A DNA stretch of 64,000 nt, from assembly GCF_900115195.1 (NCBI RefSeq), contig NZ_FOVO01000015.1, forward strand, positions 16,907 through 80,906. Reading direction: 5' to 3'. Made by a program: the position numbers and the translations under genes. Positions 58,132-64,000 of the stretch are shown here, piece by piece. This stretch comes from Xenorhabdus japonica. GTDB lineage: Bacteria; Pseudomonadota; Gammaproteobacteria; Enterobacterales; Enterobacteriaceae. A model generated the notes under the pieces. It did not search any database. It saw only the letters and a program-made list of their open reading frames with translations, and was not told the origin of the DNA. Each line of letters starts with the position of its first letter. Position 1 is the first letter of the stretch.

Positions 58132-58184
58132 CCCGATATTAAAATGCCAGATATGATCAAATATCCGCATAATACCGGGTTTTC
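58132..58184 (+). terminator. probable asnA terminator
   Basis: CCCGATATTA and TAATACCGGG pair with one mismatch around a loop of about 28 bases, followed by TTTT. It lies 40 bases past asnA. The following stretch to 58396 shows no recognisable gene; viaA, ravA and kup, which stand here in E. coli, are absent. Confidence 0.6.
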
Positions 58185-58396
58185 TATAATGGGAAAGGGA
58201 GACTGCATGGAAGCAGTGTTGTTGATGCTGCGGAACGCTTCCAACGCATCACGGCTCTCTTTCTCCTGCGCCGCCTTAAGTCCGCAACGTGATCAGCGAC
58301 CTGCCCGACAAGATTGAGAGTGATCAATACTGTACCTTGACGGCAACACAAATCGCACTCTATGCATGACTTTATCCCAAGGGGGATGATATTTGA

Positions 58397-58724
58397 CCTA
58401 TCCCGTCGTCTACCCAGCGAATTGATTTAGCGCTAATCCAGAGAACACCTAATCTGTTATCTGTTTTTGATGTTGTTGTTCAGGAAATACAAGTTGAAGT
58501 GGCCATTTTGGCCGCTGAAATTATTGAACACAATCCCCAAATACATGAGCAAATCATCACGCGTATTGCTGATCTCGAAATACAACAGGGAAATGCAATT
58601 AAGGTACAGTATGTCAGTCATAGCATTCTGAAAGCGAAAACAGAGAAGAGCAAAGCGGTTATTCGTACAGGAGAATGTTCTCCTTATGCCAATAATCCTC
58701 CTTTGCTCTGGCGTAACTTTCTGA
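58397..58724 (+). pseudogene. rbsD: D-ribose pyranase remnant
   Basis: The frame from 58397 reads PIPSSTQRIDLALI and on to AILAAEIIEHNPQIHEQIIT and VIRTGECSPYAN, matching RbsD from about residue 32 onward. The first 30 or so residues, including the active-site histidine region, are missing. Near the end one extra A after GCCAAT shifts the frame; removing it restores the family end ILLCSGVTF and a TGA at 58722. The gene is therefore broken at both ends. Confidence 0.8.
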
Positions 58725-58731
58725 GGTTATT

Positions 58732-60014
58732 ATGGAGCCATTACTGGAGTTCAAGGGGATTGATAAGACTTTCCCAGGGGTAAAAGCCTTGTCAGGGGCT
58801 ACATTGCGTGTTTATCCCGGGAAAGTGATGGCATTAGTCGGCGAAAATGGTGCCGGCAAATCCACAATGATGAAAATATTGACCGGTATTTATACAAAAG
58901 ATGCTGGCTCGATCCGCTATCTTGGGCAATAAGTGGCTTTCTTCGGCTCCAAATCGTCTCAGGAATCGGGTATTGGCATTATTCATCAAGAGCTAAACCT
59001 CATCCCTCAATTAACGATTGCTGAAAACATTTTCTTGGGACGTGAGTTCGTTAATACACTGGGTATCATCAACTGGAAAAAAATGTATGAAGAAGCCGAT
59101 AACTTGCTGAGGCGTTTAAATATCCGCTACAGCAGCCATCGGTTTGTTTCTGAATTGTCCATTGGTGAGCAGCAAATGGTAGAAATCGCCAAGGTACTGA
59201 GTTTCCAATCCAAAGTCATTATTATGGATGAACCCACCGATGCCCTGACTGATACCGAAACTGAATCCTTATTTCATGTCATACGGGAGCTGAAAGCGCA
59301 AGGATGTGGCATTGTCTATATTTCACATCGATTGAAAGAGCTTTTTGAAATTTGTGATGATGTGACAGTATTACGCGATGTGAAATTTATTGGTGAACAG
59401 CCCATTAATGCTCTGAACGAAGAGCGATTGATTGAAATGATGGTGGGGCGAAAGCTTGGTGAGCAATATCCTCGTCTGGTTTTGCCGAGTAGTAAAAAGC
59501 GGTTGGAGATTAGAAACCTGTCTGGCTCTGGGATCAAAAATGTCAGTTTTTCCCTGTATAGCGGCGAGATTTTGGGAATATCTGGTTTGATGGGCGCAGG
59601 TCGTACTGAATTGATGAAGGTCATATACGGGGCATTGTCGAAAACTGGAGGTCAGATCTTGCTGGATGGAAAACCTCTAACTATCAGAAATCCACAAGAA
59701 GGGCTGGCCAATGGCATTGTCTATATCTCAGAAGATCGTAAGCGTGATGGATTAGTCTTAAGTATGTCTGTTAAAGAGAATATGTCCCTCACTGCATTAC
59801 GTTATTTCAGCCGAAATTCTTGTCTTTTGAATCACTCCTCAGAACAAAAATCCGTTGCCGATTTCATCAAGCTGTTCAATATAAAAACACCCTCAATGGA
59901 ACAAACTATAGGCCTGCTTTCTGGCGGAAATCAGCAGAAAGTTGCGATTGCCCGTGGATTAATGATTCGGCCAAAAATATTGATCCTTGATGAACCAACC
60001 AGAGGCGTAGAAGT
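58732..60014 (+). pseudogene. rbsA: ribose ABC transporter ATPase remnant (in-frame stop, 3' deletion)
   Basis: It begins [20 protein letters not shown] with Walker [18 protein letters not shown] at 58930-58932 replaces what is probably a glutamate codon, after which the sequence continues in frame ([20 protein letters not shown]) through both nucleotide-binding domains to [17 protein letters not shown] and [10 protein letters not shown]. There it stops matching: the last 100 or so residues of RbsA are gone and the DNA passes straight into rbsB. It cannot make a full ATPase. Confidence 0.88.
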
Positions 60015-60836
60015 GCTAATGCACTGGCGAAAGATAGCATTGCATTGGTTATTTCAACTTTGAATAATCCCTTCTTTGTCACAATGAAAGATAGTACCCA
60101 AAAAGAAGCTGATAAGCTGGGGTATAACCTGATTGTGCTTGATTCCCAGGATAACCCGGCAAAAGAGTTGGCCAATGTTCAGGATTTGACAGTTCGTGGC
60201 ATAAAATTGATGTTAATTAACCCAACCGACTCGGATGCCGTTGGTAATGCAGTGATCATGGCAAATAAGGCTAATATTCCGGTTATCACTCTTGACCGTT
60301 CAGCGTATAAGGGCAATGTTATCAGCTACATTGCTTCCGATAGCCGTTCAGGCGCTAAAATGGCAGCTGATTTTAGCGCTGAAAAATTAGGTAATGATGT
60401 CAAGGTCATTCAATTGGATGGTACTTCAGGAACGCGTGAACGTGGAGAAGGTTTTGGTCAGGCAGCCCAAAAGCACAAATTCAATATGTTGGCTAGTCAG
60501 CCCGCTGATTATGATCGCACAAAGGGGATGAATGTCATGCAAAACCTGCTGACAGCTCATCCGTCAGTACAAGCCGTTTTCGCTCAAAATGATGAAATGG
60601 CTCTTGGTGCATTGCGAGCGTTGCAGACAGCTGGTAAAGAAGATGTGCTGGTTGTCGGATTCGATGGCAATGACGATGCTCTTAAGGCTGTACAGAGCGG
60701 TAAATTGGGAGCAACGATCGCACAGCGTCCAGATCAAATTGGCATTGTTGGCGTACAAACCGCAGATAATGTACTGAAAGGTGAAAACGTTAACGCCACT
60801 ATTCCAATTGAGTTGGAATTAGTTATCAAAAAATAA
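60015..60836 (+). pseudogene. rbsB: ribose-binding protein remnant lacking its signal peptide
   Basis: From 60015 the frame reads [20 protein letters not shown], joining RbsB at the signal cleavage region. The rest matches RbsB to its end ([40 protein letters not shown], ending ELELVIKK). The start codon and the Sec signal are deleted together with the 3' end of rbsA and all of rbsC, so any product would stay in the cytoplasm. An internal TTG at 60045 is unlikely to be a real start. Confidence 0.85.
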
Positions 60837-60917
60837 TTAGCATTGTGATGTAGCTATCGAGATTGGTGGCTGTATCGTTGTTGAGCAACTAATAGCAGCT
60901 GAACAGGAATAAATATA

Positions 60918-61847
60918 ATGAGTATGGCAAAACTTGTGGTGATGGGTAGCATCAATGTAGATCACATATTGAATCTCGATTCTTTTCCTCAACCAGGTGA
61001 AACAGTGAAAGGAGAACAGTATAGGGTTGCATTTGGAGGAAAGGGAGCAAATCAGGCAGTTGCTGCTGGTCGGTGTGGAGCTGACATTACATTTATTGCT
61101 TGCGTTGGCCAAGATGATATCGGTACACGGATTTGCCAGCAGTTGACTAAAGATAATATTAATATCTCTTCAATTGAAATTATTAAAGAGGAAACAACGG
61201 GTGTTGCTCTGATTTTTGTTAATCAGCAGGGTGAAAATGTCATTGGCATTAATGCCGGGGCGAATCGGAGTTTAACCCCAGATTATTTCCTCCGCCATGA
61301 CCACGCGGTCAAGGATGCTGATGCGCTGCTATTGCAGCTCGAAACACCGCTGGAAACTGTACAGCTTGCTGCTGAAACGGCCAAGAAACATCATGCTAAA
61401 GTGATCTTGAATCCAGCTCCAGCGCAGAAAATTTCAGATCAATTGCTTTCGCTGGTGGATATCATTACGCCGAATGAAATTGAAGCAGAATTCCTGACTG
61501 GCATTGCCGTAAAAGATGATACCGGAGCGGAAAAAGCAGCTCAGGCCTTACATGCTAAAGGCATAGAAACGGTAATTATCACATTGGGTAGCCGAGGCGT
61601 ATGGCTGAGTGAGAAAGGTAATAAAGGTAAAATTGTTCCCGGATTCAAAGTAAAAGCGATCGATACAATTGCCGCTGGGGATACATTTAATGGCGTCTTG
61701 ATAACAGGATTGCTGGAAGGAAAAGAAATGTTGTCAGCGATTCGTTTTGCTCATGCAGCGGCTGCTATTGCAGTGACACGTCAGGGAGCGCAGCCTGCGA
61801 TTCCGTGGCGAAGTGAAATTGATGCATTTCTATCTGAACAGGATTAA
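60918..61847 (+). CDS. rbsK: ribokinase
   Basis: A 309-residue PfkB-family kinase that phosphorylates ribose to ribose-5-phosphate. The N-terminal VVMGSINVDHILNLDSFPQP, the substrate loop GGKGANQAVAAGRCG and the catalytic DTIAAGDTFNGVLITGL are all intact. AGGA lies 9 bases before the ATG. It is the only gene of the rbs cluster that looks functional. With the transporter lost, it would act on ribose from inside the cell (nucleoside breakdown) or reaching it by other routes, or be on its way to decay. Confidence 0.95.
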   Translation: MSMAKLVVMGSINVDHILNLDSFPQPGETVKGEQYRVAFGGKGANQAVAAGRCGADITFIACVGQDDIGTRICQQLTKDNINISSIEIIKEETTGVALIFVNQQGENVIGINAGANRSLTPDYFLRHDHAVKDADALLLQLETPLETVQLAAETAKKHHAKVILNPAPAQKISDQLLSLVDIITPNEIEAEFLTGIAVKDDTGAEKAAQALHAKGIETVIITLGSRGVWLSEKGNKGKIVPGFKVKAIDTIAAGDTFNGVLITGLLEGKEMLSAIRFAHAAAAIAVTRQGAQPAIPWRSEIDAFLSEQD

Positions 61848-61849
61848 CT

Positions 61850-62131
61850 GTGGCTATCATGAAGGATGTTGCCCGTCTGGCGGGCGTCTCAATATCGACT
61901 GTTTCTCACATGTAATTAATGGTAATCGTTATGTCAGTGAGAGCGTGAAAAAGAAAGTCAATGCAGCGATTGAGGGATTCCTCCATTGACAATCATCCAT
62001 CAACCAAAAGATGAATTGAGTAAATTGGCGATTGATAGCTTGCTTTATAGAATGGATAATCCAGAAAGTGAGCCAAGCAACTGATTTTGACGCCTGAATT
62101 GATCGAGCGAAGTTCTGTCACCAGCCGTTAA
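61850..62131 (+). pseudogene. rbsR: ribose operon repressor remnant
   Basis: GTG at 61850 opens AIMKDVARLAGVSISTVSH, the LacI-type helix-turn-helix of RbsR, then a small insertion puts a TAA in frame. Shifting frame gives VINGNRYVSESVKKKVNAAI. About 230 residues are then missing, and the text resumes with the C-terminal piece LTIIHQPKDELSKLAIDSLL; another shift leads to LILTPELIERSS and a stop. This is a gene reduced to about a third of its length. Confidence 0.85.
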
Positions 62132-62136
62132 TCAGT

Positions 62137-63522
62137 TTATTTCTTCTTAATTAAGTTATTGCCGTCTTCTTTATTTAATAATAGGAAAACAGTAGAAGAA
62201 ATTAAGGTAATCACTCCCATCGTAATCAACGTATAGTGAAAATGGCTCACGGCTGAGCCATATCCCATTGATTCATAAAACCGCAGAGCTGCCGCACTGA
62301 CGGTTATCCCAAAGCTGATAGATAACTGTTGAGTAACTGCTAGCAGGCTATTACCGGCGCTGGCATTATTATCGTTCAGATCACCTAGGGTAATAGTGTT
62401 CATCGCTGTAAACTGTGTGGACATCACCATTCCCAATATAAAAAGAGGGGTTATTAAAAATGTGATAGGGAGTTCCGGTGTCTGTAGTGAAAACTGTGAA
62501 ATCATTACACCGATAATAATTGTGACCCAAATAAGCGTATTTCTATATCCAAAACGAGTCAGTATCTTGGTGACAAAAGATTTGGCTAAAATCGAACCAA
62601 TTGCGTTCGGTGCCATCATTATTCCTGCAATCACAGCTGAAAACCCAAATCCCACTTGCAACATCAGAGGAATAATAAATGAAAGCGATCCAGTACTTAG
62701 TCGAGTAACAATATTGCTGGCAATGCCAATTGAAAATGTACGGGTTTGGAACAACTGGAGATTAATGAGAGGGGTTGGATGGCTTTTCGCATGAAAAATA
62801 TATCCTGCTAGCATGATAATACCGCTAGAAAATAAAGCGAGAGGAATATAGCCAGAAAATGAGTTATGCCCAAATAAGTCAAAGCTGATTGAAATCAACA
62901 CCAAGCCCGTGCTAAACAGCATAAATCCCAGAAAATCAAAAGGGCACTTGGGCATGGTTAAATTGGGCATATTCTTTTTGGCGTAAATGATCCCCAATAA
63001 ACCAATGGGAATATTGATGATAAAGATCCAATGCCATGTTGCATAGGTCACTAACAACCCGCCAAACATTGGACCCAAAATCGGACCCAGTAATCCTGGC
63101 ATGGTGACAAAGTTCAGAATAGGTAACAGCTCGCTACGTGGATATGCTCTTAGCAAAGCCAGACGAGCAACAGGCATCATCATAGCTCCACCTATGCCTT
63201 GAATAATTCTGGATATAACTAAGGAAGAGAGATTGTGTGATAGCGCACAAGCAAGCGAACCTAAAGAAAAGAAAGAAACAGCATAAATGAATACCGTACG
63301 AGTGCCAAATCTATCAGCGAGCCAACCGCTTACGGGAATTAGCATCGCTACAGTTAAGGTATAACTGACAATAGCAGGCTGCATTGCCAGTGGAGAATGA
63401 TTAAGACTTTTAGCAATTGCCGGTAGTGCAGTGTTAAGAATTGTAGCGTCTAAGGATTGCATAAAAAAAGCTATGGCCGCAATCCAAGGTAACCCCGACA
63501 TACTGCGTGCAGATTTAACCAT
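62137..63522 (-). CDS. hsrA: MFS transporter HsrA (DHA2 drug:H+ antiporter type)
   Basis: A 461-residue inner-membrane protein with about 14 hydrophobic segments. Motif A is [13 protein letters not shown], and the second-half [20 protein letters not shown] and [20 protein letters not shown] match E. coli HsrA (YieO) as I recall it. The place between rbsR and an rrn operon is also that of E. coli hsrA. It is probably an efflux pump; the substrate is unknown. It is convergent with the rbs remnants. Confidence 0.92.
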   Translation of the reverse strand: MVKSARSMSGLPWIAAIAFFMQSLDATILNTALPAIAKSLNHSPLAMQPAIVSYTLTVAMLIPVSGWLADRFGTRTVFIYAVSFFSLGSLACALSHNLSSLVISRIIQGIGGAMMMPVARLALLRAYPRSELLPILNFVTMPGLLGPILGPMFGGLLVTYATWHWIFIINIPIGLLGIIYAKKNMPNLTMPKCPFDFLGFMLFSTGLVLISISFDLFGHNSFSGYIPLALFSSGIIMLAGYIFHAKSHPTPLINLQLFQTRTFSIGIASNIVTRLSTGSLSFIIPLMLQVGFGFSAVIAGIMMAPNAIGSILAKSFVTKILTRFGYRNTLIWVTIIIGVMISQFSLQTPELPITFLITPLFILGMVMSTQFTAMNTITLGDLNDNNASAGNSLLAVTQQLSISFGITVSAAALRFYESMGYGSAVSHFHYTLITMGVITLISSTVFLLLNKEDGNNLIKKK

Positions 63523-63655
63523 TAGATATCCCGTTTATTTTTTATGATAATTAGTGAATACGTAATACTTTAATACATGAAACCCAAACTATTTTTAGTT
63601 ACTAATAAATCAATCGTGTCATCCAGAGTCGATTGACTGTTGTTATAAACTGCTA

Positions 63656-63711
63656 TAGACAATGGCACTAACAATCGTTGTATGCCACATGGATTTAATG
63701 ATTGTTGTCTA
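63656..63711. repeat. imperfect inverted repeat between hsrA and the rrn promoters
   Basis: TAGACAAT (63656-63663) and ATTGTTGTCTA (63701-63711) face each other, with a smaller ACAATCGTTGT palindrome inside. The function is unknown; it could be a protein-binding site upstream of rrn or the end of the hsrA leader. Confidence 0.4.
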
Positions 63712-63797
63712 AGACGTCAATTTTAGAATAAAAAAAGCGCTCAATGGTCAATTTTGTTGAAAAAAAACACGAACGGAAAAAAAATCGAAAAAAACTA

Positions 63798-63833
63798 TTG
63801 CCAGGTGCCGAAAACCCCCTATAATGCGCCACC
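63798..63833 (+). promoter_or_regulatory. rRNA operon promoter P1
   Basis: TTGCCA and TATAAT are separated by 16 bases, followed by a GCGCC discriminator typical of ppGpp-controlled rrn P1. An A-tract-rich stretch directly upstream (63764-63794) fits an UP element. Confidence 0.85.
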
Positions 63834-63895
63834 ACTGACCGACGCCCAGCGAAGACACGCCGCGGCGGGCAGCGAAGAAAAGCGAAAATAAGCGC

Positions 63896-63930
63896 TTGAC
63901 TTCGGAGGCGAAAAGCGTAAGATACGCAGC
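63896..63930 (+). promoter_or_regulatory. rRNA operon promoter P2
   Basis: TTGACT and TAAGAT are separated by 16 bases, about 100 bases downstream of P1, the normal rrn tandem arrangement. Confidence 0.8.
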
Positions 63931-63934
63931 CTCG

Positions 63935-63973
63935 CAACCCGGAAGGCTTCCGGTTGCGCCCGCTCTTTAACAA
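63935..63973 (+). promoter_or_regulatory. rrn leader antitermination region (boxB-like hairpin and boxA)
   Basis: CAACCGGAAG-type arms (63935-63956) form a hairpin, followed by GCTCTTTAACAA (63962-63973), the boxA sequence that loads the Nus antitermination complex. The 16S gene itself lies past the right edge. Confidence 0.85.
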
Positions 63974-64000
63974 TTGAATCAGACAATCTGTGTGGGCACT

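Noticed and set aside
58185..58396. Possible remnant of viaA, ravA or kup between asnA and rbsD
   Set aside because: Translations in the forward frames did not match what I remember of these proteins; nothing could be supported.
58499..58783. Small hypothetical gene of 94 codons
   Set aside because: It is the shifted remnant of rbsD running into the start of rbsA.

Overview
The window is chromosomal DNA from a gammaproteobacterium of the order Enterobacterales, family Morganellaceae, most likely Xenorhabdus (Photorhabdus is the main alternative). The grounds are the E. coli-like order of the origin region (rpmH-rnpA-yidD-yidC-mnmE opposite dnaA-dnaN-recF-gyrB; glmS-glmU-atpCDGAHFEBI-rsmG-mnmG-oriC-mioC-asnC/asnA-rbs-hsrA-rrn), protein sequences close to but distinct from E. 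coli, an AT-leaning base composition, and a hemophilin plus type XI secretion locus of the kind described in Xenorhabdus. The genus is an inference.

Layout. 1-1.1 kb: the tail of a pRiA4b ORF-3-like gene and a DinJ/YafQ-type toxin-antitoxin pair whose toxin has a premature stop. 1.1-6.7 kb: formate dehydrogenase-O (fdoGHI, with a selenocysteine UGA) divergent from fdhD; fdoG has a TAA as its second codon. 7.0-13.3 kb: a heme-acquisition locus under a Fur-box-like site, made of a secreted hemophilin-like protein, its Slam/type XI outer-membrane secretor, a large TonB-dependent receptor and a dedicated TonB. 13.3-24 kb: mnmE, yidC, yidD, rnpA, rpmH, then dnaA, dnaN, recF, gyrB. 24-26.2 kb: an unknown secreted protein and asd.

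26.3-41.5 kb is an accessory island between asd and glmS. It holds a Gabija-type anti-phage pair (gajA/gajB) directly behind a Tn3-family resolvase, a res site and a wrecked Tn3 transposase; a fragment of a large AAA+ ATPase gene; an amidase; a Baeyer-Villiger monooxygenase; a Fic gene split by an amber codon; and a type III restriction-modification system. It ends next to the glmS terminator, the usual neighbourhood of attTn7.

41.8-58.1 kb is core: glmS, glmU, the complete ATP synthase operon, rsmG, mnmG, oriC, mioC, asnC and asnA. 58.4-62.1 kb is a decaying ribose operon: rbsD, rbsA, rbsB and rbsR are broken, rbsC is gone, and only rbsK is open. hsrA follows. The window closes with tandem rrn promoters and the start of an rRNA leader; the 16S gene lies beyond the end.

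A recurring theme is single in-frame nonsense codons in otherwise well-preserved genes (yafQ-like toxin, fdoG, fic, rbsA, tnpA). No tRNA gene, CRISPR array or intact insertion sequence was recognised. All assignments rest on reading the sequence and on remembered family features; no database search was run.
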